Source of the DNA: Candidatus Loosdrechtia aerotolerans
Lineage (GTDB): Bacteria > Planctomycetota > Brocadiia > Brocadiales > Brocadiaceae
Assembly (NCBI GenBank): GCA_021646405.1
Contig: SOER01000003.1
Span: 98,593-162,592, forward strand
Direction of reading: 5' to 3'
Length of the DNA: 64,000 nt
Shown: positions 9,248 to 19,177 of the stretch, one piece after another
How the letters are laid out: every line of letters begins with the position of its first letter
Position numbering within the stretch: the first letter of the stretch is position 1
The notes under the pieces: generated by a model
The model's input: the letters and a program-made list of their open reading frames with translations, nothing else
What the model was told of the DNA's origin: nothing
The model's database searches: none
Made by a program: the position numbers and the translations under genes

Positions 9248-11293
9248 ATGGAAAACCTACAAATAAATATTAATCATGTCTGGATTGTAGCAGCGGCATG
9301 CATGGTCTTCTTCATGCAGATTGGATTTACCTCATATGAAACGGGCTTCTCACAATCCAAGAATGCCATCAGCATCTCCATGAGAAACCTCGTGCTATTT
9401 CTTATATCTTCTCTAGTCTTTTACATCGTTGGATTCGGGCTCATGTTTGGTAAAACTTATAAAGGATTCATCGGGACAAATTATTTTCTTACTAATGGAA
9501 TACAGATACACCCACAAGATTTCGGTTACACATTTTTCTTTTTTCAACTCGTCTTCTGTGCTACAGCTGCAACCATAATGACAGGTGCCATAGCAGAGCG
9601 TTCATGTTTTCTTCCAAACGTCATCGGTGGTATATTTATGGTAGCTTTTATTTATCCGTTTTTTGGTCACTGGGCATGGGGAAATCTCTTTCACCCAGAA
9701 CAATCTGGCTGGTTAAGGAAACTGGGATTTATCGATTTTGCAGGTTCAACCGTTGTACATTCCATTGGTGGTTGGTTTGCCTTATCGGGGGCTATACTCG
9801 TAGGACCAAGAATTGGTAAATATAATCCTGATGGGTCTTCAAACCCCATAGGCCTTCATAACATTCCCCTGGTTACACTCGGTACTCTATTCCTTTGGTT
9901 CGGATGGTTTGGCTTTAATGGCGGGAGCCTTCTGAAGGCAAGTGCAGATATCAGTCTTGTTATTACAAATACCAATCTTGCTGCAGCTGCAGCGGGGGTT
10001 TATTCACTGGTATTCAACGCTATCAGAGAAAAGAGGGTCAATGCCGGAAAACTCTTTACCGCCATACTGGCTGGTCTTGTCTCCATAACAGCGGGTTCGA
10101 GCCGGGTAACCCCTCACGGTGCGATTTTTATTGGTCTCATTACCGGTGCCGTAGTAACCCTTGCCGGAGATCTTATTGAAAAGGTATTAAGGATTGATGA
10201 TCCTGTTGCTGCAATTACCGTTCATGGAGTTGGCGGAGCTGTCGGTACCCTCTGTGTTGCACTCTTTGCCATAAAATCAACCCTGCTTGTAGAGAGTGGC
10301 AGTCGTTTGCAACAACTTGGTATTCAAGCATTAGGTGTCGGAGTTGCCTTTGTATGGTCATTTGGAATGGGAATGCTCTTTTTCTGGTGCTTCAAGAAAA
10401 TTACGGCCATCCGCGTAACCCCCGAAGAAGAAAAAAGGGGATTAAATATCGCGGAGTACGAAGATGTAGTCTCCTGGCTTGATTTCATGCGTATTACAAG
10501 GCTTCAAGATGTAAACACTCTGCTTGAAAAAAGGGTTGCAGAAAGGACAGAGGAACTTCGGAAGGCAAATATTGCGCTTGAAAAAGCGAATAAACTAAAA
10601 TCAGAATTTCTCGCAACTATGTCACATGAATTTCGTACCCCATTAAATGCAATTATTGGTTTTGCAGAGATTTTAAAAGATGAGGTTGTCGGGACCCTCA
10701 ATGCGGAACAAAGAGAATACCTCGGCGATATTCACGGCAGCGGCCAGCATTTACTGAATATGATAAATGGTATCCTTGATCTCTCAAAGATTGAAGCCGG
10801 AAAAATGGAACTCCATTATGAAACATTTCATATAGAAGAAGTTATCAATGAAATACTGGAGACGGTTTCACCATTTTCTCATAAAAAGAATATAGACACC
10901 CGGTCCTCCATCCAGAAAAATATCCCACCTTTGACTGCAGATAAGATAAAAATTAAACAGATTTTATCTAATCTCTTATCAAATGCCGTCAAATTTACCC
11001 CCGATAACGGTAAGATTACCATCGCGGTGAATCTGCTAAATCAGTACATTCAGTGCGACGTCAGCGATACCGGTGTCGGTATCAAATCAGAAGATATGGA
11101 CAATCTATTTCAGCCATTTCGCCAATTGGATGCCTCATATTCCCGCCACTATGAAGGAACAGGCCTTGGCCTGGTACTTACCAAACGTCTGGTTGAATTA
11201 CACGGCGGGAGAATATGGGTAAAGAGTGAATATGGAAAGGGAAGTACCTTCTCCTTTACCCTGCCGTTAAGACCATTATATGATTTATCCTAG
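9248..11293 (+). CDS. Ammonium transporter-histidine kinase fusion (Ks-Amt5-like)
   Basis: 681 residues. An Amt/Rh domain (1-405) carries the conserved Asp (D163 in [10 protein letters not shown]), the twin pore histidines H171 and H326 (VHGVGG) and the cytoplasmic tail motif ([12 protein letters not shown], 397-408). A coiled linker (425-455) leads to HisKA with H460 ([10 protein letters not shown]), then a HATPase with DTGVGI and GTGLGL. No receiver is fused. Kuenenia stuttgartiensis Ks-Amt5 has this architecture and is an ammonium-responsive sensor kinase, so the same role at the inner membrane is inferred. Retention of both histidines leaves transport possible. No partner regulator is adjacent in cis; the divergent NtrC-type regulator is a candidate. 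The stop overlaps the convergent nitroreductase by 4 bases. No clear ribosome site precedes the ATG. Confidence 0.93.
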   Translation: MENLQININHVWIVAAACMVFFMQIGFTSYETGFSQSKNAISISMRNLVLFLISSLVFYIVGFGLMFGKTYKGFIGTNYFLTNGIQIHPQDFGYTFFFFQLVFCATAATIMTGAIAERSCFLPNVIGGIFMVAFIYPFFGHWAWGNLFHPEQSGWLRKLGFIDFAGSTVVHSIGGWFALSGAILVGPRIGKYNPDGSSNPIGLHNIPLVTLGTLFLWFGWFGFNGGSLLKASADISLVITNTNLAAAAAGVYSLVFNAIREKRVNAGKLFTAILAGLVSITAGSSRVTPHGAIFIGLITGAVVTLAGDLIEKVLRIDDPVAAITVHGVGGAVGTLCVALFAIKSTLLVESGSRLQQLGIQALGVGVAFVWSFGMGMLFFWCFKKITAIRVTPEEEKRGLNIAEYEDVVSWLDFMRITRLQDVNTLLEKRVAERTEELRKANIALEKANKLKSEFLATMSHEFRTPLNAIIGFAEILKDEVVGTLNAEQREYLGDIHGSGQHLLNMINGILDLSKIEAGKMELHYETFHIEEVINEILETVSPFSHKKNIDTRSSIQKNIPPLTADKIKIKQILSNLLSNAVKFTPDNGKITIAVNLLNQYIQCDVSDTGVGIKSEDMDNLFQPFRQLDASYSRHYEGTGLGLVLTKRLVELHGGRIWVKSEYGKGSTFSFTLPLRPLYDLS

Positions 11294-11925
11294 CTGTGAC
11301 ACCTTCCCCCATATTTCTCATAATAAACAATCTTTTCAAGACGGAACCGGGGTCTTTGCAGCGGTTCTTCATCAGGATACCCTACGGGAAGTAAAGCTAT
11401 GATTTCAATATTTTTTGGAATCTCAAGTATTTCTTTTACCCTGGTATCATCAAACCATCTTACCCAACAAGTTCCCAACCCTAATTCAACAGCCTGAAGA
11501 ACCATATGTTCAATCGCAATATCCGTATTTCCTGTGGCAGCAATCAGGAGATGCCACTTAATATCAGCACTCATTCCACCTTTTTTTAAAGAAGGAACAA
11601 AGATCTCCCGTGTTTTAGCAGGCAAAGCACCAACTGCAATAAGTTCATCAATTCGTTCCGGAAATTCACCAAATGCCTTTATATCGGCACAACAGGCAAT
11701 AATAACAGGAGCCTGTCCAACATGGCGCTGATTGTAGGAAGCCCTCTGTAGCCTCTGTCTTGCCCCGCTATCTTTTACTACAATAAATCTCCATGGTTGT
11801 GTGTTTGAACCTGAAGGTGCAAGCCGGGCACTTTCCAGTATTTGTACTATCAATTCATCAGGAACAGCATCTGGTTTAAACCTCCTAATACTTCGTCGTT
11901 TGCTAATTGCATCTCTGACATCCAT
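11290..11925 (-). CDS. Nitroreductase-family FMN oxidoreductase
   Basis: 211 residues with the family's FMN-binding opening ([16 protein letters not shown]), [25 protein letters not shown] and an ending with [11 protein letters not shown]. These proteins reduce nitro, quinone or flavin substrates with NAD(P)H; the substrate here cannot be read. The internal stretch around residues 95-120 ([21 protein letters not shown]) is a family-variable lid. GAGAGGGGG precedes the start. The gene is convergent with the Amt-kinase gene and overlaps it by 4 bases. Confidence 0.9.
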   Translation of the reverse strand: MDVRDAISKRRSIRRFKPDAVPDELIVQILESARLAPSGSNTQPWRFIVVKDSGARQRLQRASYNQRHVGQAPVIIACCADIKAFGEFPERIDELIAVGALPAKTREIFVPSLKKGGMSADIKWHLLIAATGNTDIAIEHMVLQAVELGLGTCWVRWFDDTRVKEILEIPKNIEIIALLPVGYPDEEPLQRPRFRLEKIVYYEKYGGRCHS

Positions 11926-12200
11926 ATTGTACCCCCTCTCTATTTATGAAGTTCATCTCATTCCTTTCACGCATCAAAGCAATAACTCAGAATTCCTATA
12001 TTATAGTAAACGGCAATACTCTGTAAACAAATCTCTTAAATCTTCAATTCTTCTTATTATCGTATGCAAACTACGATAAAAATATGTAGAAACTCCCTAC
12101 AAGAAAATGTTACAATACAACCAATGAATCTCTGAAAACATTGTTCATCTTCTTTACGGTATTCCCAAACAAGGTCAGTTTCACCAATCCGGAGCAAGTT

Positions 12201-12743
12201 ATGGTAAACATCACTATAAACAGATCAACCATAGAACTTGTTGAAGGCGATATTACAAAACAAGAGACAGGCGCTATTGTCAATGCAGCAAATCCAGGCT
12301 TGCTTGGTGGTAGTGGAGTAGACGGTGCAATCCATAAAGCAGGCGGTCCGCAAATACAAGAGGAGTGTAGAAAATTAGGAGGATGTCCGACCGGAGAAGC
12401 CCGCATTACTACAGGAGGAAATTTAAAAGCGAGGTATATAATCCATACAGTAGGGCCCATCTACCATAATGGCAAGCAGCAAGAGGCAGAACTGTTATCT
12501 CGTGCCTACAGGAATAGCCTTAATCTCGCCTCACAATACAAGCTTAAGAGTATTGCATTTCCATCTATTAGCACAGGTGCCTATGGATATCCCGTCGATG
12601 CAGCGGCGAAAATTGCCATAAAAACCGTAATGGATTATATAAATACTCATACAGATATCGAACTCGTACGTTTTGTTCTCTTTGATCAGAGATCATATCA
12701 GGCTTATAAAAAAGCCTTAGAAGAACTTATAGAACAGAAGTGA
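12201..12743 (+). CDS. Macro-domain protein (ADP-ribose / O-acetyl-ADP-ribose hydrolase type)
   Basis: 180 residues forming one macro domain: VEGDITKQETGAIVNAANPG, then GGSGVDGAIHKAGG, CPTGEARITTGGNL, HTVGPIYHNGK and FPSISTGAYGYP. These are the ADP-ribose binding and catalytic loops of the YmdB/MacroD-like class, which hydrolyse O-acetyl-ADP-ribose or remove ADP-ribose from proteins. The frame is open to 12141, but GGAGC is 5 bases before ATG 12201 and the domain begins there. It stands alone, between a nitroreductase and a kinase, with no evident partner. Confidence 0.93.
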   Translation: MVNITINRSTIELVEGDITKQETGAIVNAANPGLLGGSGVDGAIHKAGGPQIQEECRKLGGCPTGEARITTGGNLKARYIIHTVGPIYHNGKQQEAELLSRAYRNSLNLASQYKLKSIAFPSISTGAYGYPVDAAAKIAIKTVMDYINTHTDIELVRFVLFDQRSYQAYKKALEELIEQK

Positions 12744-12841
12744 TATTACCATAAAGGCATTATTCAAAAATAGTTGCCAAACTGATCGTGTTACATGCAT
12801 TCTACTAATACGGGAACCCAAGATTGTAGTAAACTATCAGT

Positions 12842-14428
12842 ATGTTTGTCAGTAAAAAAGAAATCATCCTCAATATCAACAAAATCATTTTCTCCAGCCT
12901 TGATATCCGAGATGTTTACCAGACGATGAGCAAGGAATTTCTCAAGGTAATTGATTTTGACCGGCTCAGTGTTACCCTTATTACCGAAAATAATGATTTG
13001 TATGAGACATTTGTACTATCAAAAGATTACGAACATACCCAACTCAAGGAGGGTGTTCTGTACCCCATGGAAGGGAGCTTAATGAAACGAGTGGTTCAAT
13101 TCCGTGAGCCTGTAATCGTCCAGGATACCTCGAAAGGCCGGTTCCTCACGGATATTATATTGTTTGGAGAAAATATTCACTCGCGGTTAGGATTTCCGCT
13201 CGAATATAAAGGACGCATAATAGGCAGTGTAAATTTTGGCAGCAAACGAAAAGAGTATTATTCAAAGAAACATATTGATTTCCTTTCAAAAATTGCCCCT
13301 CAGCTGGCTATGGCAATTGAGAATACAAGACTCTTTAACAAAATTAAAGAGGCAGAGGAAAAGTACAGAACTGTTATTGAAACCTCACCGGATATCATTT
13401 TTGAATGTACAAAAGATGGGAAGTTTTTGCTGATGAGCCCTTCTGTAGAAAACGTTACAGGCTATTCATTACATCAATTTTATGATAATCAGGGGTATGG
13501 GCTTTCCCTGTGTCACCGCGAGGATCAAGAACAGGTGCAATCGGAAATACTTCAGGTATTACAGGGAACTAATAAAAGCTTACTTAATCTAGAGTTTCGG
13601 GTTACTCACAAAGAAGGGTACACCGTATGGCTTTCCCTCGAGGTACTCCCTATTATTAAAGAGAATACGATCGTTGGTATTGAAGGGTTCTGCCGTGATA
13701 TTACAGAAAGAAAAAGGCTGGATGAATTAAAAGATAATCTCATTCGTGACGTTACTCACGAGTTAAAAACCCCCGTTGCTAAGATAGAAATGGCAATCGA
13801 CATGTTTCAGCGTTCTCTCTTACAGGAAAACAAGCATACATCTGGAAGGGCATACCAGATTAATGAGATTTTAAGGAATAATATCGACCGTTTAAAGAAT
13901 GTAATTAAAAATATCCTTGATATATCTAAGTTAGAATCGGGAACGGAACCATTAAAACTTTCAGATATTTCATTAGCCGAACTTATCGAGCTGGCTATCA
14001 ACACAATGAAAGATACAGCCGACAAAAAAAAGAATACCATCGTATATGAGGTATCCCCTGAGATCCCTTTTATTAAAGCAGACCGGGATAAAATCCTTCA
14101 TTTACTAACCCATCTGATACATAATGCTATTAAATTTACAGAACAGGGGACGGTTCGTATATCAGTAAAACAACTCTCTCATACCGTAGAGATAACCGTA
14201 GAAGATACAGGTAAAGGATTAAACAAAGAAATATGTGAGCGTATATTTGATAAATTTTACAAAGAAACACCTTCGGCATATGGATCTGGTATAGGCCTTG
14301 CCATTTGTAAAAATATTGTACAGATGCATAAAGGGAAGATCTGGGCAGAATCTGAAGGAAAAAGAAAAGGTTCACGGTTTAAAGTTATATTGCCAATACA
14401 CGGAGAACATCTTCTGGTAAACACATAA
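12842..14428 (+). CDS. Soluble GAF-PAS sensor histidine kinase
   Basis: 528 residues with no membrane segment. GAF domain about 8-165, PAS/PAC about 172-290 (SPDIIFECTKDGKFLLMS to GFCRDITER), HisKA with H306 (DVTHELKTPVAK), HATPase about 400-520 (DTGKGL, GIGLAICKNI). It should sense a cytoplasmic signal and phosphorylate the receiver encoded 16 bases downstream. The HisKA sequence DVTHELKTPVA resembles that of the Cache-HAMP kinase at 23.9 kb (DVSHELKSPVA), suggesting related paralogues. Confidence 0.93.
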   Translation: MFVSKKEIILNINKIIFSSLDIRDVYQTMSKEFLKVIDFDRLSVTLITENNDLYETFVLSKDYEHTQLKEGVLYPMEGSLMKRVVQFREPVIVQDTSKGRFLTDIILFGENIHSRLGFPLEYKGRIIGSVNFGSKRKEYYSKKHIDFLSKIAPQLAMAIENTRLFNKIKEAEEKYRTVIETSPDIIFECTKDGKFLLMSPSVENVTGYSLHQFYDNQGYGLSLCHREDQEQVQSEILQVLQGTNKSLLNLEFRVTHKEGYTVWLSLEVLPIIKENTIVGIEGFCRDITERKRLDELKDNLIRDVTHELKTPVAKIEMAIDMFQRSLLQENKHTSGRAYQINEILRNNIDRLKNVIKNILDISKLESGTEPLKLSDISLAELIELAINTMKDTADKKKNTIVYEVSPEIPFIKADRDKILHLLTHLIHNAIKFTEQGTVRISVKQLSHTVEITVEDTGKGLNKEICERIFDKFYKETPSAYGSGIGLAICKNIVQMHKGKIWAESEGKRKGSRFKVILPIHGEHLLVNT

Positions 14429-14444
14429 TTAAGGAGGGAAAGAG

Positions 14445-14813
14445 ATGAAGGAGCTGTTAATCGTAGAAGACGATCTGGAGATGCAGGAATTCTATAAGGA
14501 CATGTTACAAGGAGAGCCATTTAACATTACCCTTGCTCCGAACGCAGATGAAGGTCTCAGAAAGATAAAAGAGGGTACCTATGATATGGTAATACTGGAC
14601 ATCCTCATGGAGGGCATCACAGGAGACAGGCTTTTTGCCCTATTAAGAAAGGAAAGCCGGTACAGGAATGTACCTGTTATTATGGCTTCCGTCCTCGAAG
14701 AAAATACCTATCGATGTTTTCAGGCGTTGGGAAATGTATCTTTTTTAGAAAAACCTTTTAATAAAGAAAAACTTTTATCTGAAATAACAAAGCGGTTTGA
14801 AAGTTCCCGGTAA
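14445..14813 (+). CDS. Single-domain response regulator
   Basis: 122 residues, a lone receiver: acidic pocket EDD (8-10), phospho-Asp in MVILDILMEG (D about 51), and FLEKPF with the conserved Lys-Pro (about 105). No output domain, so it acts through protein contact or phosphorelay. AAGGAGG precedes ATG 14445. It is almost certainly co-transcribed with, and phosphorylated by, the GAF-PAS kinase. Confidence 0.93.
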   Translation: MKELLIVEDDLEMQEFYKDMLQGEPFNITLAPNADEGLRKIKEGTYDMVILDILMEGITGDRLFALLRKESRYRNVPVIMASVLEENTYRCFQALGNVSFLEKPFNKEKLLSEITKRFESSR

Positions 14814-14959
14814 TAGATAATCAACAGTACCACATTTTCATCTTGAAATATTTTATTTTCTGCTTGAAACAACGTGCAATACGTGATAATTAAAATAGAG
14901 AGCCGCGAAAAAACCTAATGTCCAAACACCGTATGTCTCTTTTCATGCTTTAATTCACA

Positions 14960-15335
14960 GGTCCAACGTTTAAGGGTTCAGGGTTAAAGGCATGAGGAAA
15001 AGAATTGCCTGAAGGGTATGAAGAACACATGACAGCCAGATTCACTCCTCCCCTGAGTCTTAAACCGCAAAAACCTTTCAAGATTCTTCACTTCGCTTCG
15101 TTCTGAATGACAATACATGGTATTACTCTCTCGTGCAAGAATGAATCTCTTTCATCAGGGATGAGACCCTTCGCTCCACTCAGGGTGACAGAATACAGGG
15201 TGCCATCCTGAAACCCTTCATTCCACTACAGAAAGAAACATTATGGTAATATATTGTCTTCATTACCCTTATAATTACACCTCCCCGCAAACCCGCTTAC
15301 ATAAAATGAAAATTCCTATACCATCAAGCTGAGGA
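14960..15335. repeat. Composite of dispersed repeats in the gap before polX
   Basis: From left to right it contains a 'ttaagggttcagggttaaa' element with its partner 'cttaaaccgc' (about 14968-15075), a copy of the long 'gaatctctttcatcaggga' family (about 15085-15232), and a 'cccgcaaacccgcttacat' element (about 15264-15333). Each recurs elsewhere in the window. No gene is visible in 14814-15342. Confidence 0.8.
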
Positions 15336-15342
15336 TAAGCCT

Positions 15343-17064
15343 TTATCCTTTTCTTTTTTTCTTACAAAAGGCCTTTAAATCGTCTAAAGAAAGGGTATTA
15401 ATTACATTTCTTGCCTCTAACCATCCCCTGCGTGCAATCCCCACACCTAATTCCATCATCCACATCTGGTCCACGTTGTGAGAATCTGTACTAATGGAGA
15501 TCATAACTCCCGCATCTTTTGCCTTTCTACAGTTACTGTCATCTAAATCAAGCCGGTCGTAATAACAATTGAGTTCAAGTGCAGTTCCTGTCCCGGCACA
15601 TGCCTCTATAACCTTATCCAAATCGATCTCATAAGCCTCGCGTTTTCCGATTAACCGTCCTGTGGGATGGGCAATAATATTCACATACGGATTATGAATG
15701 GCAGCAACCATCCGCTCGGTAATTTTTTTCTTCCCCTGCTTAAACCCACTATGGATAGAGGCAATGACAATATCAAGTTTTTCTAATGCCGTATCAGGAA
15801 AATCTATCGATCCATCTGACATAATATCGACCTCGGTCGCTTTCAGTAAGGTAAATCCTTTCAATTTTTTATTGAGTTTATCAATCTCTTCAATCTCTTC
15901 AAAAAGTTCTTCTTCTGTCAAACCGTTAGCAACATGAAGCGATTTCGAATGATCTGAAACCACAAGATACTTATACCCCATCTTCATTGCTCGTTCAGCC
16001 ATCTCCTCAAAGGTATTTGTACCGTCAGTCCGGTTTGAATGACCGTGAAGATCTCCCTTGATATCTGAAAGTTCGATGAGTCTGGGCAGTTTCCCCTCCT
16101 GGGCAGCCTCAATCTCTCCCGTATTTTCACGTAATTCAGGCGGTATCCAATCCATGCTTAATGTTTTATAAATATCCTCTTCACGCCGGCCGCCAATCTT
16201 TTTATCTCCTTTAAAGATACCATACTCACTGATCTTATATCCCCTTTTCTTGGCAATTTCACGGAGATGGATATTATGTTCCTTCGATCCGGTAAAGTAT
16301 TGTAATGCAGAACCAAACTCATCCTCTTGAACCACTCGCAGGTCTATTTGTACACCTTCCTCTACATGAACACTTCCTTTCGTATCTCCGGCCGCTAATA
16401 TTCTTGTTACTCCCCGCATGTTCACAAAAGATTGTATAATGTCCTTACCATTTGTACCGGTTGCGAGTATATCTATATCACCAACCGTCTCTTTCATCCT
16501 ACGCAACGAACCTGCCGGCTGGATATCTGTTATATGAGAATCGCGCTTTAATACCTCTACTATTCCTTTTACAATAGGATACGCGGTCCCGATAGGAATA
16601 CGCTGTTGACTCTTCTTGAACAGTTCGATCCCGCGGCTAATATTCTCAACCTTCTTGCCTCCAATACCGGGAAGGCCATTCAACCTGCCTTCCTGTATCG
16701 CCTTTTCGAGATCAGCCAGGTTTGAAATACTTAACTTCTCATTCAACAGTGCGACTGTTTTTGGACCTAAACCAGGTATTTGCATAAGGGTTATGGTCTC
16801 TTCAGAAACCCCCTTCATCGCCTCCTCATATTTCGATATCTTCCCTGTGGCGATGTATTCAGAAATTTTCCCGGCCATACCCTCCCCTACACCGGGGATA
16901 TCTTCTAACCTCCCTTCTCGTGCAAGCACCTCTATATCTTCAGTTAAATCCCGGATTGTACGGGCAGCATTTCGGTATGAGTTTATCCGGTAGGTATTTC
17001 CCCCTTTCAGTTCCAACGCATTAGCAATCCGTTCAAAGAGTAAAGCTATCTCATGATTTTTCAT
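15343..17064 (-). CDS. polX: DNA polymerase X family protein (PolX)
   Basis: 573 residues. The N-terminal 8-kDa-like domain has helix-hairpin-helix motifs (IPGVGEGMAGKI about 56-67, IPGLGPKTV about 96-104, LPGIGGKKV about 131-139). The polymerase palm has GSLRRMKETVGDIDIL, with catalytic Asp 196 and 198, and a third Asp near 241. The C-terminal PHP domain (335-573) has HGHSNRTDG (H340, H342), SDHS and STDSHN metal ligands. Bacterial PolX fills gaps in repair and uses PHP as a 3'-5' exonuclease or phosphatase. All catalytic residues are present and the length is typical. Confidence 0.96.
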   Translation of the reverse strand: MKNHEIALLFERIANALELKGGNTYRINSYRNAARTIRDLTEDIEVLAREGRLEDIPGVGEGMAGKISEYIATGKISKYEEAMKGVSEETITLMQIPGLGPKTVALLNEKLSISNLADLEKAIQEGRLNGLPGIGGKKVENISRGIELFKKSQQRIPIGTAYPIVKGIVEVLKRDSHITDIQPAGSLRRMKETVGDIDILATGTNGKDIIQSFVNMRGVTRILAAGDTKGSVHVEEGVQIDLRVVQEDEFGSALQYFTGSKEHNIHLREIAKKRGYKISEYGIFKGDKKIGGRREEDIYKTLSMDWIPPELRENTGEIEAAQEGKLPRLIELSDIKGDLHGHSNRTDGTNTFEEMAERAMKMGYKYLVVSDHSKSLHVANGLTEEELFEEIEEIDKLNKKLKGFTLLKATEVDIMSDGSIDFPDTALEKLDIVIASIHSGFKQGKKKITERMVAAIHNPYVNIIAHPTGRLIGKREAYEIDLDKVIEACAGTGTALELNCYYDRLDLDDSNCRKAKDAGVMISISTDSHNVDQMWMMELGVGIARRGWLEARNVINTLSLDDLKAFCKKKRKG

Positions 17065-17114
17065 ACCTAACCCTTCATTATAATTCCAAATGGAAAATGT
17101 ATACGGTCAGTTAA

Positions 17115-17129
17115 GTTGATTATATCAAC
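17115..17129. promoter_or_regulatory. GTTGAT-TAT-ATCAAC palindrome between polX and mtnP
   Basis: A 15-base perfect dyad lies 51 bases upstream of the polX start and 29 bases before the mtnP -35 box. It could be an operator for either gene; nothing else supports this. Confidence 0.3.
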
Positions 17130-17157
17130 GACCTTATAATACTTCAAATTTTATTTA

Positions 17158-17186
17158 TTGACATGGATAAGACGCTTTCGCATAAT
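17158..17186 (+). promoter_or_regulatory. Strong sigma70-type promoter for mtnP
   Basis: TTGACA (17158-17163), a 17-base spacer and CATAAT (17181-17186) give a near-consensus housekeeping promoter. The predicted start is near 17193, leaving a leader of about 130 bases before the AAAGGAG ribosome site and ATG 17325. Confidence 0.75.
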
Positions 17187-17324
17187 CTAGAACCTCGTAC
17201 ATCGCATGAAGACTTTGTCTGCTACATTACGAAAGAGTATGAAAGATAAAAAAGAAAGGGTACGGTAACCCCGGGAAAGAGTATTTCTGCAAGAAAAAGA
17301 TCACCGCATAAAGGAGACAGTAAA

Positions 17325-18188
17325 ATGGGCGAACAAGTAATTGGTATTATTGGAGGAAGCGGTCTTTATAATATAGAAGGCATTAAGGACGTGCATGCGG
17401 TATCAATCGATACACCATTTGGTAAACCTTCTGATAGTTTTATGGTAGGCACCCTTGAAGGAAGGAAAGTGGCTTTTTTACCACGTCACGGCAGGGGACA
17501 TACTATCTTACCATCCGAGCTTAATTTCAGAGCCAATATATACGGAATGAAAAAATTAGGAGTGGAACGTATTATTGCCGTCAGCGCCGTTGGAAGTATG
17601 AAAGAAGAGATCAGACCCTTAGATCTTGTTATTCCGGATCAATTCATTGACAGAACAAAGGGCAGGATAAGTACATTCTTCGGAGAAGGAATCGTCGGAC
17701 ATATAAGTTTTGCAGACCCGGTATGTGATATACTTGCACACAAAATATTCCAGGCTGCTCAATCAATTGACATCCGGGTACATAAAGGCGGTACCTATCT
17801 GTGTATGGAAGGTCCTCAATTTTCTACCCGGGCAGAATCGAATGTATACAGGCAATGGGGAGTCAGTATTATTGGTATGACTAATCTTCAGGAGGCAAAA
17901 CTGGCGAGAGAGGCAGAAATATGCTACAGCACATTAGCCATGGTTACCGATTATGATTGCTGGTATGCGGAAGAAGAACCTGTAACTCTGGAAATGGTTG
18001 TAAGAAATCTAAACAAAAACGCGGAGACAGCAAAACAGATTCTCAAAATAGTTATCCCTCAAATAGAGGAGAAAAGAAGCTGCTCATGTGCAGCCGCAGC
18101 CCAGAATGCCATCGTTACCCCTAAAAATTTAATTCCAGAAAGTACGAAAGGGAAGCTCGATATTATTTTTGGGAAATATTTACAGTAG
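17325..18188 (+). CDS. mtnP: S-methyl-5'-thioadenosine phosphorylase
   Basis: 287 residues. Family markers are GIIGGSGLY at the start, LPRHGRGHTILPSE (phosphate and ribose contacts), IPDQFIDRTKG, YLCMEGPQFSTRAES (nucleoside binding) and MVTDYDCW. It cleaves methylthioadenosine to adenine and methylthioribose-1-phosphate in methionine salvage. Length and motifs favour MTA phosphorylase over purine nucleoside phosphorylase. The tail CSCAAAAQNAIVTP is usual for bacterial members. No other salvage gene is adjacent. It overlaps the convergent FKBP gene by 9 bases. Confidence 0.95.
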   Translation: MGEQVIGIIGGSGLYNIEGIKDVHAVSIDTPFGKPSDSFMVGTLEGRKVAFLPRHGRGHTILPSELNFRANIYGMKKLGVERIIAVSAVGSMKEEIRPLDLVIPDQFIDRTKGRISTFFGEGIVGHISFADPVCDILAHKIFQAAQSIDIRVHKGGTYLCMEGPQFSTRAESNVYRQWGVSIIGMTNLQEAKLAREAEICYSTLAMVTDYDCWYAEEEPVTLEMVVRNLNKNAETAKQILKIVIPQIEEKRSCSCAAAAQNAIVTPKNLIPESTKGKLDIIFGKYLQ

Positions 18189-18665
18189 TTTACGCCTTAA
18201 AGGATTCATAATCTCAATAAGTTTGATATCAAAAGTAAGATCTTTTCCGGCTAAAGGGTGATTCATGTCGAGTGTTACTTCCGCCTCTGATATATCAATC
18301 ACCGTAGCGATAATAGCACTACCGTCGTCCTGGCAAATATCTAACTTTTGGCCTGTCGTGAGCTTCAAATCTGATGAAAATTCGCTCCGGTCTACGGAAA
18401 CAATGAGATCTTCATTATAGGAACCGTGCGCTTTCATTTGGGATACCCTGATAGTCTTTGCCTCACCCGGCTTCATTCCAATAACAGCCTCTTCAAGACC
18501 CTTAATAACATGACCATCACCTATGGTAAATTTCAAGGGTCCGTCATTAAAAGAAGATTCAAATACGCTACCATCTTCAAGTCTCCCTTTATAGTGAATC
18601 CTGACAGTATCACCGTATTTTGCAAGGACCATCCTTCCCTGTTCCCTATGACGAGTTGCTTTCAT
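18180..18665 (-). CDS. FKBP-type peptidyl-prolyl isomerase, SlyD-like
   Basis: 161 residues: FKBP half-domain GDTVRIHYKGRLEDGSVFESS and FTIGDGHVIKGLEEAVIGMKPGE, an inserted flap (about 80-135), then a return to the FKBP fold with VTLDMNHPLAGKDLTFDIKLIEI. This is the SlyD arrangement of a cis-trans prolyl isomerase plus chaperone flap. It lacks SlyD's His/Cys-rich metal tail. ATG 18665 is chosen because GAGG lies 9 bases upstream; the longer frame has no ribosome site and ATG 18632 has one pressed against it. A paralogue lies 0.5 kb further right on the same strand. Confidence 0.9.
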   Translation of the reverse strand: MKATRHREQGRMVLAKYGDTVRIHYKGRLEDGSVFESSFNDGPLKFTIGDGHVIKGLEEAVIGMKPGEAKTIRVSQMKAHGSYNEDLIVSVDRSEFSSDLKLTTGQKLDICQDDGSAIIATVIDISEAEVTLDMNHPLAGKDLTFDIKLIEIMNPLRRKLL

Positions 18666-18765
18666 AATCAAAAACCTCTTGAATTGTTGTTTATTGAGTG
18701 TGCATACATCTTTTATCAAGAAAATTATGTGCCAATATAACAGGAATAAGGAGAAATATTGTAAC

Positions 18766-18916
18766 TATTCAGGGTTCAGGGTTAAAAGCCAAGCAGGGTA
18801 GAGTATTGCCTGTCAAAAATATCTGTTTGGAGGTTTATGGAGAGCACAGGGTGGTCAGTCTTACTCCTTACCTGATCCTTAAACCGCTAACCTTGAATCC
18901 TGAACTTGAGCAGTTA
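18766..18916. repeat. Dispersed 'ggttcagggttaaaa' palindromic element
   Basis: The left arm 'attcagggttcagggttaaa' and the right arm 'cttaaaccgctaaccttgaa' plus 'tcctgaacttg' form a degenerate long inverted repeat. Sister copies lie at about 14968-15075, 20002-20106 and (left arm) about 55877-55950. A few bases shared after the arms ('agcagttacg') recur at the 20.1-kb copy. Confidence 0.7.
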
Positions 18917-19098
18917 CGTTGTGTTTTATTTTTCTATAAGTGAAGAAGAATAAAATGTTACATGCGAAGTTACCGGGAGAAAGCATTCACGGTGTGACAT
19001 GGCACGTGCACTGTGACATGAGAAAAGCGTGATATCCCGGGACAATGTTGGTTTTAAACGTGAGTGCGCGCAGGTTGAAGCTGTGCGGCTATCCTGGC

Positions 19099-19134
19099 AG
19101 TGCAGGGACAAATTATTTTATTTGTCCCTGCACT
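19099..19134. terminator. Perfect 15-bp stem-loop
   Basis: AGTGCAGGGACAAAT (19099-19113) pairs perfectly with ATTTGTCCCTGCACT (19120-19134) around a 6-base loop. It is 43 bases beyond the stop of the SlyD-like gene at 19178 and could block its transcript, but no T-run follows on the minus strand, so it may instead be part of a repeat element. Confidence 0.4.
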
Positions 19135-19177
19135 ATCTCCAAATGTTTCGGTAGTTTCTTATCTGTTATGAGACTCG

